A stretch of 64,000 nucleotides of DNA from Candidatus Zixiibacteriota bacterium (GTDB lineage: Bacteria; Zixibacteria; MSB-5A5; DG-27). Position numbers and translations under genes: made by a program. Under the pieces are notes generated by a model that did not search any database, had not been told where the DNA came from, and was given only the letters and a program-made list of their open reading frames with translations. The DNA lies in contig JAUWHO010000023.1 in NCBI GenBank assembly GCA_030605835.1, positions 265,834 through 329,833 on the forward strand, given 5' to 3'. The stretch's first letter is position 1. Each line of letters starts with the position of its first letter. Positions 34,815 to 44,300 of the stretch are shown here, in pieces.

Positions 34815-35915
34815 GTGAAGCCCTTGCAGCTCACAAAAAGAATTCTGAAATACAGAAGCGGATACGGGGATCTCCTTTTCTATCCTCTCTCCTCAATTTT
34901 GGGAGGCTTAAACTTCCTTTACACCCTTTGGGGCGGAGTGAGACGTTCTTTCTATCAAAAAGATATTCTGAAGTCCAAAAGACTTGATGCCAAGGTGATC
35001 TCCGTGGGGAACATCGTCGCCGGAGGCACCGGAAAGACCCCCCTGGTGACATATCTGTCAGAGCGGTTAATCAGGAGAGGTTATACCGTCGCGGTCCTCA
35101 CCAGAGGCTACCGCAGGATTCTCAAGGATCAGACGATCTTCAAGGGAGAAGACTCCGATCTGAATTGGCAACAAGTCGGCGATGAGCCGTTTCTACTCTC
35201 GAGGAGATTTCCTCAATTGATTATTGGGGTGAGCAAGGATCGTTACCGTTGCGGAGAGGAGATAATCTCTAAATTCAACCCCGATGTTTTCATACTGGAC
35301 GACGGTTTCCAACACCACCAGCTAAACCGAGACCTAAACCTCGTCGTTTTGGACAGCGCTTCTCCCTTCGGAGGAAGACTGCAGTTGAAAAGGGAGTGTA
35401 AGACCTCTCTCAGATTTGCAGACATAGTAGCTTTGAATGATACTCTCGGTGTCGGCAGTCTGGACCCGACCATAAGCGCGCTGAAAAAGCTAAACCCCAA
35501 CGCGGTTGTCTCCGTCACCACCTATAGATTCTCGGGTATCAGAAACCTCGATGATAACAGCCCAATTCCGATGGAGAAGGTCAATGCCGCGGATCTTTTG
35601 GCCTTTTCGGGAATCGGCAATCCTCTCTCCTTTGGAACTACTCTCTCCCGGTTGGAGTTAAAGGTTAAAGAGCATGTTGTCTTTAGAGACCACCACCGCT
35701 TTGACTCAAAGGACTATCGAAGGTTAGTCAACAGGGCGAGACAACTGGGCGCCACCGCCTTAATCACTACCGAGAAGGATGCGGTAAAGTTCTCAGGCTT
35801 TGACAAATCGGAGATGCCGATCTATTATGTCACTGTGGAGGTGGAGTTCCTGCAGGGAGAGGCCCCTCTCTGGAAGGCCATCGAAAAGGTGATGAAAAAT
35901 GGAAATCGAGAGTGA
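34815..35915 (+). CDS. lpxK: Tetraacyldisaccharide 4'-kinase
   Basis: 366 residues starting at GTG. Membrane-associated N-terminus, followed by the P-loop SVGNIVAGGTGKTPLVTYL (residues about 62-80), the LTRGYRR segment and the DGFQHHQLNRDLNLVVLD motif characteristic of LpxK. Phosphorylates the 4' position of the tetraacyl disaccharide; it normally precedes WaaA, but here the gene follows it. Overlaps nadB by 17 bases. Confidence 0.95.
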   Translation: MKPLQLTKRILKYRSGYGDLLFYPLSSILGGLNFLYTLWGGVRRSFYQKDILKSKRLDAKVISVGNIVAGGTGKTPLVTYLSERLIRRGYTVAVLTRGYRRILKDQTIFKGEDSDLNWQQVGDEPFLLSRRFPQLIIGVSKDRYRCGEEIISKFNPDVFILDDGFQHHQLNRDLNLVVLDSASPFGGRLQLKRECKTSLRFADIVALNDTLGVGSLDPTISALKKLNPNAVVSVTTYRFSGIRNLDDNSPIPMEKVNAADLLAFSGIGNPLSFGTTLSRLELKVKEHVVFRDHHRFDSKDYRRLVNRARQLGATALITTEKDAVKFSGFDKSEMPIYYVTVEVEFLQGEAPLWKAIEKVMKNGNRE

Positions 35916-37524
35916 CTTCCTGATCATCGGCTCCGGGATAGCGGGGTTGAGCTACGCCCTGGAGGTGGCGGAGTATGGCAGTGTCAACATTATCACCAAG
36001 AAGGAGGACACCGAAGCCACCACCAACTATGCCCAGGGTGGGATTGCCGCCGTCAGCTCTAAGGAGGACTCCTTCGAGGCCCACATCGAGGACACTCTCA
36101 AAGGCGGGGCCGGACTCTGCAATCCGGAGGTGGTTAGAAAAGTCGTGGAGGCGGGACCCAGATGTATCCAGAGACTCAAAGATGTTGGAGTCCAATTCAG
36201 CACCAGACGTCAAGGTCTCAAATCCCGCTTCGATTTGGGGATAGAGGGTGGCCACTCCCACAAGCGGGTGGTTCACGCCGCCGACTTCACCGGTCGAGAG
36301 ATTGAGAAGGGATTGCTGGCGGCAATTGCAGCCCGGCCCAACATCAGAACCTATGAGAACCACCTCGCCATCGACCTTCTAACCCAGCATCAGATCAGCG
36401 GCAAGCGGAAAGCCGGGGAGAAGACCAGATGCTGGGGTGCTTATGTTCTCGACACCCGCACCGAGGAGGTGAAGACTTTCACCTCCAAGATTACCCTCCT
36501 GGCCACCGGAGGCGCCGGCAGGGTTTACTCCCACACCACCAATCCCGAGATTGCCACCGGAGATGGAATCGCCATGGCCTATCGGGCCGGAGCCGCCATC
36601 GCCAATATGGAGTTCGTGCAGTTCCACCCCACCATGCTCTATCACCCGCAGGCAAACTCCTTTCTGATTTCAGAGGCGGTGAGGGGCGAAGGAGGAAAAC
36701 TGCGTCTGGTGGACGGAAAGTTCTTTATGCAGCATTATGATCCCCGGAGGGAGCTGGCCTCCCGCGATGTGGTCGCACGAGCCATAGACGCCGAACTCAA
36801 GAAAAGCGGTGACGCTTGCGTTTTCCTGGACATCACCCATCTGCCTCCGGACTTCATAAAAGAGAGATTCCCCCGAATCTACGAGCGCTGTTCGGAGCTG
36901 AACCTCGACATAACCGGGGAGTGGATTCCGGTGGTGCCGGCGGCACATTATATCTGCGGCGGGGTTCAAACCGACCTTTACGGCCGAAGTTCCATAGAGA
37001 GTCTCTGGGCCATCGGGGAGGTGGCCTCCACCGGCATGCACGGCGCCAACCGCTTGGCTTCCAACTCCCTTCTGGAGGCGGTCGCCTTCGCCGAGTTCGC
37101 CTCACGGGATTCCACCCCCAAGTTCAAGGAGATCGAAAACCAGCCTCTGCCGAGAGTTCCGGAGTGGAGCTCCTCCGGAGTTTTCGACCAGAAGGAGTGG
37201 GTGATAGTCTCCCACGACCGCCAGGAGATCGCCCAACTCATGTGGGATTATGTCGGGATTGTACGTTCCAACTACCGGTTGGATAAGGCGAGGGAGCGAC
37301 TGGAAATTCTCTCCAGAGATATTGAAGACTTCTACCGCAAAAACCCGGTCAGAGGGGATGTCATCGAGTTGAGGAACATTGCCACGGTTGCAAGGCTGAT
37401 CGTCAAATCGGCCCAGATGAGAAAGGAGTCCAGGGGACTGCATTACAACCTAGACTATTCAGAAAGGGACGACAGCAAGTGGCTGAAAGAGACCCTACTG
37501 GTCTCCTCCGAGGGTGAGGAATGA
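35899..37524 (+). CDS. nadB: L-aspartate oxidase
   Basis: 541-residue FAD enzyme that oxidises aspartate to iminoaspartate for NAD biosynthesis. The FAD-binding start is [21 protein letters not shown]; then [10 protein letters not shown], the [16 protein letters not shown] segment, [16 protein letters not shown], and [19 protein letters not shown] close to the C-terminus. It lies downstream of lpxK with overlapping ends and before guaA. nadA and nadC are not in the window. Confidence 0.95.
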   Translation: MEIESDFLIIGSGIAGLSYALEVAEYGSVNIITKKEDTEATTNYAQGGIAAVSSKEDSFEAHIEDTLKGGAGLCNPEVVRKVVEAGPRCIQRLKDVGVQFSTRRQGLKSRFDLGIEGGHSHKRVVHAADFTGREIEKGLLAAIAARPNIRTYENHLAIDLLTQHQISGKRKAGEKTRCWGAYVLDTRTEEVKTFTSKITLLATGGAGRVYSHTTNPEIATGDGIAMAYRAGAAIANMEFVQFHPTMLYHPQANSFLISEAVRGEGGKLRLVDGKFFMQHYDPRRELASRDVVARAIDAELKKSGDACVFLDITHLPPDFIKERFPRIYERCSELNLDITGEWIPVVPAAHYICGGVQTDLYGRSSIESLWAIGEVASTGMHGANRLASNSLLEAVAFAEFASRDSTPKFKEIENQPLPRVPEWSSSGVFDQKEWVIVSHDRQEIAQLMWDYVGIVRSNYRLDKARERLEILSRDIEDFYRKNPVRGDVIELRNIATVARLIVKSAQMRKESRGLHYNLDYSERDDSKWLKETLLVSSEGEE

Positions 37525-39059
37525 GAAAAACCACCCGCGAAAAGATCGTCATCTTAGACTTCGGCTCCCAGTACACCCAGCTCATCGCCCGGGGCGTCAG
37601 GGAGTTGAAGGTCTACTGCGAGATCGTGCCCTACGACAGATTTGAGCTCCACAGCGAGATCAAGGGTTTGATCTTCTCTGGGGGACCGGCCTCGGTCCAC
37701 GATTCGGATGCCCCCAGAGTTGACAAAGCCATTCTCGAATCCGGCTTGCCCATCTTGGGGATCTGCTACGGTCTACAGCTCGCCGGTCTCCTTCTGGGCG
37801 GAAGGGTAGCCAAGTCCGAAAAGAGGGAGTATGGTCCGGCAGAGATAACCCTGAAGAGCTCCTCCCGCCTCTTCGAGAGCTTACCCAAAAGAAGCCGGGT
37901 CTGGATGAGCCACGGAGATCATCTCACCAGACTGCCCCCGGGGTTTAGATCAATCGCCAGAAGCGGGAATATCGATTATGCCGCCGTGGAAAGCGAAGAC
38001 GGGCTTTTCTACGGTCTGCAGTTCCACCCCGAGGTCAAACATACCGAATATGGGAAAAAGATTCTCGGCAACTTCGTCCACAACATATGCGGTTGTCGTC
38101 CAACCTGGACTCCGGCTTCATTCGTACGCAGAACCGTATCAGATCTGAAAGAACAGATCGGCAACCAGAAAGTGATTTTGGCCCTCTCCGGCGGGGTCGA
38201 TTCTTCGGTCTGTGCCCTGCTCTTGCATCGCGCAGTGGGAGAAAAGCTAGTCGCCATCTTCATCGACAACGGTCTTCTGAGAAGCGGGGAAAAAGAGGAG
38301 GTGATCGAGACCTTCAGAGGGAAAACCGGCCTCAACCTCAGGGTAGTCGATGCCTCCAAAGACTTCCTGGAGAGATTGAAGGGGGTAGCAGAGCCGGAGG
38401 AAAAGAGGAGAATCATCGGTCACGCATTCATAGAAGTCTTCGAGCGGGAGGCAAAGAAACTGGGAAGGGTCAAGTTCCTGGCGCAGGGGACCCTCTATCC
38501 CGACCTGATTGAGAGCACCTCCTTTAAGGGACCTTCGGCGGTCATCAAATCGCACCACAACGTCGGCGGATTGCCGGAAAGCTTCTCTCTGAGGCTGGTT
38601 GAGCCTCTGAAGGAACTCTTCAAAGACGAGGTTCGTCTGGTGGGAAAAAGATTGGGCCTGCCGAAGGCCATCCTGGGTCGCCATCCCTTCCCCGGCCCCG
38701 GGCTTGCCGTCAGAGTTCTGGGAGAGGTGACAGAGCAGAAACTGAGGTTATTGCGACAGGTGGACTCAATATTCATCCAGGAACTCAAGAGGAATAGAGC
38801 CTATGACCAGGTCTGGCAGGCCTTCGCGGTTCTTTTGCCGGCAAAGAGCGTCGGCGTCATGGGAGACGAGAGGACCTATGAGAATGTGGTCGCCCTGCGT
38901 GCGGTCACCAGCAGCGACGGCATGACCGCCGACTGGGCCCGTCTCCCCCACGAGCTCTTATCCGGAATCTCCAGCCGGATAATAAATGAAGTCCAGGGGG
39001 TGAACCGGGTGGTCTTCGACATCAGCTCCAAGCCCCCCGCTACTATAGAGTGGGAATAA
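37521..39059 (+). CDS. guaA: GMP synthase (glutamine-hydrolysing)
   Basis: 512 residues with a class I amidotransferase domain (nucleophile C82 in [18 protein letters not shown] His) and an ATP pyrophosphatase domain (PP-loop LSGGVDSSV at residues 222-230), ending with the dimerisation domain ([13 protein letters not shown]). Converts XMP to GMP. Starts at an ATGA junction with nadB. Last gene of the operon-like run. Confidence 0.97.
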   Translation: MRKTTREKIVILDFGSQYTQLIARGVRELKVYCEIVPYDRFELHSEIKGLIFSGGPASVHDSDAPRVDKAILESGLPILGICYGLQLAGLLLGGRVAKSEKREYGPAEITLKSSSRLFESLPKRSRVWMSHGDHLTRLPPGFRSIARSGNIDYAAVESEDGLFYGLQFHPEVKHTEYGKKILGNFVHNICGCRPTWTPASFVRRTVSDLKEQIGNQKVILALSGGVDSSVCALLLHRAVGEKLVAIFIDNGLLRSGEKEEVIETFRGKTGLNLRVVDASKDFLERLKGVAEPEEKRRIIGHAFIEVFEREAKKLGRVKFLAQGTLYPDLIESTSFKGPSAVIKSHHNVGGLPESFSLRLVEPLKELFKDEVRLVGKRLGLPKAILGRHPFPGPGLAVRVLGEVTEQKLRLLRQVDSIFIQELKRNRAYDQVWQAFAVLLPAKSVGVMGDERTYENVVALRAVTSSDGMTADWARLPHELLSGISSRIINEVQGVNRVVFDISSKPPATIEWE

Positions 39060-39075
39060 AATTCTCAAAAATCAT

Positions 39076-39104
39076 TTGATATTTTTCACTTTGGGCTTAT
39101 CTTA
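39076..39104 (+). promoter_or_regulatory. Sigma-70-like promoter
   Basis: TTGATA (39076-39081), 17-base spacer, TATCTT (39099-39104); start near 39111, 76 bases before the response regulator gene. Confidence 0.45.
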
Positions 39105-39186
39105 TGTCAGGCTATTGTTGTCTAGTTAGGGAAAAGGGGCTCACTATTTGAGCCTTCGACCCTTCATGCTTGCTGTGGAGTGACAG

Positions 39187-39840
39187 ATGTCCTCAGGGAA
39201 AATCTTAGTCGTGGACGATGAGCTTTTCGTTCGGGAGCTGCTCTCAGAATTTCTCAACAAACAGGGATACCAGGCAGAGGTGGCCGAAAGCGGTCCGGCC
39301 GCCTTAGAGATTGCCAAGCACAGATACGTCGAGGTCGCTCTTATAGATTTGAAGATGGAAGGGATGGACGGACTTGAAACCTTGAAGGAGCTGCGCAAAA
39401 TCGACGATAAGATTCTGGCCATAATCATGACCGGCTATCCCACCCTGGAGAGCTCCATCGAGGCCCTGCGCTCGGGGGCATACGATTATGTCGTCAAGCC
39501 GTTCAAATTGGGGGATCTTAAGACCACCATCGACAAAGCCGTAAAGGAATACCGCTTGAAGATGGAAATCGGGGAGCTGCAGCAGCGGATAAAGACTATT
39601 GAGTCCGAGCTGAAGCGCTACCAGGATATGGCGGAAACAGAGAAGCTCAAAACGACTCCCCCTGAGGTTAGAGAGGACAAGATCAAACCGGGAGTGCCGA
39701 CCGCGGTTACTCTCGCCACAAAGGAGATGGAACTTATCAAACGTCTGGAGAAGCTGGGGGAGCTGAAGGAGAGAGGGCTTCTGACCGAGAGGGAGTTCGA
39801 CAAATTGAAAGCACAACTCCTCTCGGAACCTAAGAAATAG
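39187..39840 (+). CDS. Response regulator with coiled coil and SHOCT-like C-terminus
   Basis: 217 residues. Receiver domain (residues 1-125): acidic pair in LVVDDE near the N-terminus, phospho-Asp in LIDLKME (about residue 55), Thr/Lys switch residues in IMTGYP and VVKPFK. It is followed by a coiled coil (KMEIGELQQRIKTIESELKRY), a Pro-rich linker, and a C-terminal stretch MELIKRLEKLGELKERGLLT with EREFDKLKAQLL, which matches the SHOCT oligomerisation motif. No DNA-binding domain is present. Has its own promoter and sits just upstream of a histidine kinase and sigma-54 activator. Confidence 0.85.
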   Translation: MSSGKILVVDDELFVRELLSEFLNKQGYQAEVAESGPAALEIAKHRYVEVALIDLKMEGMDGLETLKELRKIDDKILAIIMTGYPTLESSIEALRSGAYDYVVKPFKLGDLKTTIDKAVKEYRLKMEIGELQQRIKTIESELKRYQDMAETEKLKTTPPEVREDKIKPGVPTAVTLATKEMELIKRLEKLGELKERGLLTEREFDKLKAQLLSEPKK

Positions 39841-40141
39841 CCGGCAACTTGCGGCGGTTCGATTGAGTTTCTAAGGACGGCATATGTAACCTTAAGGGCT
39901 AAAAGTTTCTACTCTACATCTCTAAATAAGAGGCCGCTTTTCGCGGTCATGGTTCATCTTCTCTTTTCAGGGTAAGCTCTTCGATACGGAAAGACCACGG
40001 AGGGAGATGTCAGGGAATCGGAAAAGGGACAAAGCTCATCGGAAAACTTCCAACCCCCCTCGGGGGGAGCGGGGAGGTTTTTTCTTTTACTTGCACCGTT
40101 ATCCTCTTCGAGGCTTTCTGACGTCTTGGGGGTGGCATTAG
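39841..40141. other. Intergenic region with terminator
   Basis: 301 bases between the regulator and kinase genes. Contains the terminator at 40052-40088; no gene seen. A kinase promoter was not identified. Confidence 0.5.
40052..40088 (+). terminator. Intrinsic terminator
   Basis: AACCCCCC... / GGGGAGGTT stem followed by TTTTTTCTTTT. Ends the response regulator transcript before the histidine kinase gene. Confidence 0.6.
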
Positions 40142-41437
40142 ATGAGTAGAGAGAAAAAGGACCAGAACAAAGAAGTCCGAGAAGAGCAGTTTGCCGATTT
40201 CGCCAACTCCTTCGCCTCCTTCAGTACCGTGACGGCCAAGCTGCACCAGGCTTACAAGGACCTGCAGGAGAAATTCGAATATCTCAATCGCAGGCTGGAG
40301 GCCACCAACAAGGAATTGCGCCAGAGCCTGGCGGAAAAGGACCGGATCTCCAGCTACCTCAACAACATCTTGGAGAGCATCAACAGCGGGATGATCGTTA
40401 TAGATTTGACCGGCAAGATCACTCTGTTCAATCGTCCTGCCGAAGAGATAACCGGACACAAAGCAGAGGAAGTCGTAGGTAAACACTACAACGAGGTGAT
40501 GAAAAGCACCGAAGACAAACCTAACTGCTTATCTGCTCTGTCCTTAGAAACGATCTGCAGTAACGAAGAGAAGCTGATCTACACCGCCGCCGGAGACCCT
40601 CTGCCGACCTCTTTTTCGACCTCTCTTCTGAGGGATTCGGAGGGGAACATCATTGGGGCGGTGGAGGTCTTCGCCGACATATCCGAGATAAAGCGCTTGG
40701 AGGAGGAGGTGGAGCAGGTATCGGCTCTGGCGGCTGTGGGAGAGATGGCCGCCACCATCGCCCACGAGGTGCGCAATCCTCTCGGAGGCATTGCCGGCTT
40801 TGCCGCCCTTTTGGAGCGGGACCTCCCCGAGGCTGACCCTCGAAGAAGATTGGTTGAAAAGATCATTCAGGGGGTTGACCATCTGAACGACACCGTAGCG
40901 GAGCTTCTGGATTTCACCAAGCGCATAAGGGTCAATCCCCGCAGGACCGACTTCGTGAAGTTCGTGGAGGAGACCGTCGGAGCCTTCGAGGCCGGCCTGA
41001 AAACCAGAGAATTCGTGGTCACCATCCGCAGGGGATATGGCGACACCCCCTTGGTGACCGATTTCGACCCCGAGCTCTTTAAGCGCCTCCTGCTCAACTT
41101 GCTGACTAATGCCGCCCAAGCCATCCCGGAGGCAGGATCGATTGAGGTGAACGTCAGGACCGCCCCCGAGAGAGCGAGTGAGCTCACCGCCGATCAGAAA
41201 ACGGGGGAGAAGGAGTTCATCGAGCTGGAGGTGCGTGACTCAGGGGTGGGAATATCTCCTAATATAAGGGACAAGATCTTCACCCCCTTCTTCTCCACCA
41301 GGGAGAGCGGCACCGGCTTGGGGCTGGCCATGGTGAAAAAGATTATCGAGGTCCACGATGGGGATATAGAGGTAGAGAGCCAGCCTCAGCGCGGCTCCAA
41401 ATTCGTCGTCAGGTTCCCCAAACGTGAAACTCTGTAG
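40142..41437 (+). CDS. PAS-domain histidine kinase (FlgS/FlrB-like)
   Basis: 431 residues, no membrane segment, so a cytoplasmic sensor. Coiled-coil N-terminus (FEYLNRRLEATNKELRQSL), PAS domain (about residues 75-190, NILESINSGMIVIDLTGKITLFN), H-box AHEVRNPLGGIAGF, N-box LLNLLTNAAQAIPEAGS, and the DSGVGIS / FSTRESGTGLGLAMVKKI G-boxes. Adjacent to a sigma-54 activator, this resembles FlrB-FlrC or FlgS-FlgR pairs that drive middle flagellar genes. Signal unknown. Confidence 0.88.
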   Translation: MSREKKDQNKEVREEQFADFANSFASFSTVTAKLHQAYKDLQEKFEYLNRRLEATNKELRQSLAEKDRISSYLNNILESINSGMIVIDLTGKITLFNRPAEEITGHKAEEVVGKHYNEVMKSTEDKPNCLSALSLETICSNEEKLIYTAAGDPLPTSFSTSLLRDSEGNIIGAVEVFADISEIKRLEEEVEQVSALAAVGEMAATIAHEVRNPLGGIAGFAALLERDLPEADPRRRLVEKIIQGVDHLNDTVAELLDFTKRIRVNPRRTDFVKFVEETVGAFEAGLKTREFVVTIRRGYGDTPLVTDFDPELFKRLLLNLLTNAAQAIPEAGSIEVNVRTAPERASELTADQKTGEKEFIELEVRDSGVGISPNIRDKIFTPFFSTRESGTGLGLAMVKKIIEVHDGDIEVESQPQRGSKFVVRFPKRETL

Positions 41438-41477
41438 GTAAGGTTATCTCTCTCCAGCGGAATTCGAGGTCGAGGAG

Positions 41478-42872
41478 ATGTTGAAGGATTTCAGAATACT
41501 GGTTGTTGAGGACGACTCCCTGATGCGGGAATTCCTGGAGGAAACCCTGCGACGCGCCAAGTATGAGGTGGAGAGTGTCGGCTCCGGCCCGGAGGGGTTA
41601 AGTTGCATCCGGAATGGAAGTTACGATCTGATTCTGACCGACATTAAGATGGCAGAGGTTGGGGGGATGGAGATTCTGGTGGAGGCCAGCCGTCAGCTCC
41701 CCGACTGCAAGGTCATAATGATGACCGCCTACGGTACCATCGAAAATGCCGTGGAGGCCATGAAATTGGGGGCCTTCGACTACCTCACCAAGCCCTTCTC
41801 CGCCGACGCCATCGAGGTGGTGGTCAAGAGGGCCTGGGACTATCACTCTCTGTTGCTGGAAAACCGTCGGCTCAAATCTGAACTGGTGGACAGGTACAGC
41901 TTCCGCAACGTGATCGGCAAGACTCCAAAGATGCAGGAGATCTTCGATCTGGTCACGACCGTGGCCCCGACCAAATCCACAGTCCTCATCACCGGCGGCT
42001 CCGGCACCGGTAAGGAGTTGATTGCCAAGGCGATACACTACCACAGCGACCGCAAGGAGGCCCCCTTCGTCAAGGTAAACTGCCCCGCCTTGCCGGAGAC
42101 TCTGATAGAGAGCGAGCTTTTCGGGCACACCAAGGGAGCCTTCACCGGCGCCGTCTCAGACAAAACCGGGCGTTTCGAGGAGGCTAACTCCGGTACCGTG
42201 CTCTTAGACGAGATAAGCGAGATGTCCTCCGGGGTTCAGGCGAAGCTACTCCGGGTTCTGCAAGAGAAGGAGTTCCAGAGGCTCGGCTCCGGGGAGACCA
42301 TCCCGACTGACGTCAGGGTAGTTGCCACCACCAACAGGGATCTCCGGCGGGCGATTAAGAAGGGGACATTCCGGGAGGACCTGTACTATCGTCTGAATGT
42401 TGTCCGCATACATCTGCCCCCCTTAAGGGAGAGAAAAGCAGATATTCCCCTGCTGGTAAATCACTTTCTGGAGAAATACTCCTCGAAGAACGACAAGAAG
42501 ATCGCTGGCGTCTCAGAGACTGTCCTGGAGGCTTTTTACTCCTATCACTGGCCCGGGAATGTCAGGGAGCTTGAGAACTTCGTCGAGAGGGCGGTGGTTC
42601 TCTCCAAGGAGGAGAAGGAGCTTCTGGAGTTGGAGGATTTTCCGCCCGAGCTGGTCACTTTCAGAGCCGAGGGCGGTGAGGAGGTGGTTAAGCCGGGACA
42701 GTCTCTAATGGAGATAGAAAAGGTCTTGATTCTGAAAACCCTGGAGGCTTATCGGGGGAACCGGTCTAGAACTGCCAAGGTGTTGGGAATATCCACCCGC
42801 ACCCTTCGGAACAAGCTTGCAGAATACGGTCTGAAGAAGGACAGCTATTACCAGCCCAAGCTGTCTATTTAA
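41478..42872 (+). CDS. Sigma-54-dependent NtrC-family response regulator (FlgR/FlrC-like)
   Basis: 464 residues: receiver domain with LVVEDD and LILTDIKMAEVGGM, AAA+ domain with Walker A ITGGSGTGKELIAKAIH, the GAFTGA sigma-54 contact loop (GHTKGAFTGAV) and Walker B GTVLLDEISEM, and a C-terminal Fis-type helix-turn-helix (NRSRTAKVLGISTRTLRNKL). Activates sigma-54 promoters by ATP hydrolysis. It is the natural partner of the preceding kinase, and the flagellar regulators on the minus strand suggest its regulon. I did not find a sigma-54 promoter in the window. Confidence 0.93.
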   Translation: MLKDFRILVVEDDSLMREFLEETLRRAKYEVESVGSGPEGLSCIRNGSYDLILTDIKMAEVGGMEILVEASRQLPDCKVIMMTAYGTIENAVEAMKLGAFDYLTKPFSADAIEVVVKRAWDYHSLLLENRRLKSELVDRYSFRNVIGKTPKMQEIFDLVTTVAPTKSTVLITGGSGTGKELIAKAIHYHSDRKEAPFVKVNCPALPETLIESELFGHTKGAFTGAVSDKTGRFEEANSGTVLLDEISEMSSGVQAKLLRVLQEKEFQRLGSGETIPTDVRVVATTNRDLRRAIKKGTFREDLYYRLNVVRIHLPPLRERKADIPLLVNHFLEKYSSKNDKKIAGVSETVLEAFYSYHWPGNVRELENFVERAVVLSKEEKELLELEDFPPELVTFRAEGGEEVVKPGQSLMEIEKVLILKTLEAYRGNRSRTAKVLGISTRTLRNKLAEYGLKKDSYYQPKLSI

Positions 42873-43009
42873 TCTTCAATCCATTGTTTGTTAACGGGGG
42901 ACTCTCATCTGCGGCAGATGGTAAGTTTTGCGGCTGGAACCTCTGAGTAGCCCTCTCGAACTGGGGATAGCTTCACGCTAACCCACTGTTTCGGATGAAA
43001 TTACAGCGA

Positions 43010-43025
43010 TGTTTCACGTGAAACG
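43010..43025. promoter_or_regulatory. parS site (ParB binding)
   Basis: TGTTTCACGTGAAACG; 15 of 16 bases match the parS consensus TGTTTCACGTGAAACA with the perfect palindrome GTTTCACGTGAAAC. Organises the origin-proximal chromosome with ParB/SMC. parA and parB are not in the window. Confidence 0.9.
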
Positions 43026-43196
43026 TGCAACTCAACCCCGAAAACGAGTCTGCTGGTGTCACGAGATGATCCTGCGACCAGCTCTTGAATTGATAGACCG
43101 ACCACTGGTCGATGCCCGACAACAAAAGTGGATAAAGAGGGCTTTTAACTGTTTTTCGGGACAGACAAGCTATTACTTTGAACCAACTTATGGAGA

Positions 43197-43212
43197 TGTT
43201 TCACGTGAAACA
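43197..43212. promoter_or_regulatory. parS site (ParB binding)
   Basis: TGTTTCACGTGAAACA, identical to the consensus, 187 bases from the first copy. Confidence 0.92.
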
Positions 43213-43408
43213 TTTCAAATGGAGACGAATTTTCCTTCTTAACTCAGAACCATGAAATAAACTCACCCCGTAGTGCGGGGAATTCATCTCCGCAATAACT
43301 GGGGTCGGATAAATTCCGACCCCTACGGACTGTCGGCGAAAACTCGGAATGCCACCTGACAAACTCTAATTAAACTCCAACCACTCACCACTAACCACTC
43401 ACGACTCA

Positions 43409-43891
43409 CTATTCACCAGTATCTGTTTTGAGACCTTTTTCCAGAATTTCGAGTATTGAATGTCGGGTGTGATATTCGGGGGCGGTAAGCACCACCTGTT
43501 TCAGCTTGCGGCTCTCGAGGTTTATGACTATTGGAGCCAGGAGGTTAGCAGTCATCTTGTCAGGTTTCCCGGAAGGAATGGTAACAATCACCAGTTGCCT
43601 GACCTTCTCGAGGTTTTCTATCTGAAGTTCTTTGACCACCTCCGGCGGTATTTCAACTCTGTATTCCGGCAGGAAAACTCGGGGGTCAAGAAGGGTGAAG
43701 GCAACATCCGGCTTCTCTATTGATTGCAAGCATTCAAAAGGTCGCATCTCCGGGGAGGAGAGCAAGAGAAACTGTTTGAGGTCCTCAAAAGCGAAAAGGT
43801 CGACTGTGGCGGTGAGAATCTCTGCCTCCGTAAATTCGATTCTCCCGAAGCGAGGCGTGACGACCTGATGGACTTTGCCCCCTGTAGCCAT
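43409..43891 (-). CDS. fliW: FliW flagellar assembly factor
   Basis: 161 residues from the ATG at 43891 (an upstream in-frame TTG at 43906 has no ribosome binding site). FliW signatures: TPRFGRIEFTEAEILTATVDL near the start, FLLLSSPEMRPFECLQSIEKPDVAFTLLDP, and the C-terminal NLLAPIVINLESRKLKQVVL. FliW binds CsrA and releases it from flagellin mRNA when flagellin is exported. Encoded immediately downstream of csrA on the same strand. Confidence 0.93.
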   Translation of the reverse strand: MATGGKVHQVVTPRFGRIEFTEAEILTATVDLFAFEDLKQFLLLSSPEMRPFECLQSIEKPDVAFTLLDPRVFLPEYRVEIPPEVVKELQIENLEKVRQLVIVTIPSGKPDKMTANLLAPIVINLESRKLKQVVLTAPEYHTRHSILEILEKGLKTDTGE

Positions 43892-43968
43892 CGTAGATGC
43901 CCGCAATAGCCCCCTATTACGATTAAAACAGGCTTAGATATATGTGAATGTGCTTGGGGGAGTGTGCT

Positions 43969-44214
43969 CTATTCCCCCGACCTCTTCTTCCTATTCAGCA
44001 GTTTTTGAGCGGCCTCGAAATCGATCTGTTTGCCGTTGCCGGCCCTTTTGTTCTCCTCCTGTATCTTCTTGTAGATCTCTTCGCGGTGAACCGGAACATA
44101 AGTGGGGGCCACCACCCCTAAACGAACCTGTCTTCCCTGGATTCCTAATACTTTTATGGTGATCTCATCGCCGATGGCGATGCTCTCTCCCACCTTCCTT
44201 GTAAGTATTAGCAT
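43969..44214 (-). CDS. csrA: CsrA post-transcriptional regulator
   Basis: 81 residues, one CsrA domain: [34 protein letters not shown] and VPVHREEIY. It binds GGA motifs in mRNA leaders and controls flagellin or storage genes. GGGAGG is well placed upstream of the ATG. Paired with FliW downstream (77-base gap). Confidence 0.95.
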   Translation of the reverse strand: MLILTRKVGESIAIGDEITIKVLGIQGRQVRLGVVAPTYVPVHREEIYKKIQEENKRAGNGKQIDFEAAQKLLNRKKRSGE

Positions 44215-44300
44215 TCGTTCCCTCCCTGGTTGTTCGACTCGTTATAAGAACAGCGGCCCCGCACGCCGCAATTACTCTAAAGAAATCTGCACTTTCAGGA

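Larger units (their letters stand above)
42873..43408. other. Intergenic region with two parS sites and palindromes
   Basis: 536 bases. Contains parS sites at 43010-43025 and 43197-43212, an open frame that is only their translation (43009-43242), hairpins around 43265-43345 (for example GGGGTCGGA / TCCGACCCC, 43301-43323), and a stop-rich ACTCACCACTAACC spacer at 43380-43418. Confidence 0.7.

Noticed and set aside
42905-42935. TGGTAAGTTTTGC as a sigma-54 promoter near 42920
   Set aside because: The GG and GC elements are two bases too close for a -24/-12 promoter.
43009-43242. 77-codon open frame starting MFHVKR
   Set aside because: It is the translation of the two parS sites and the spacer between them; no ribosome binding site.
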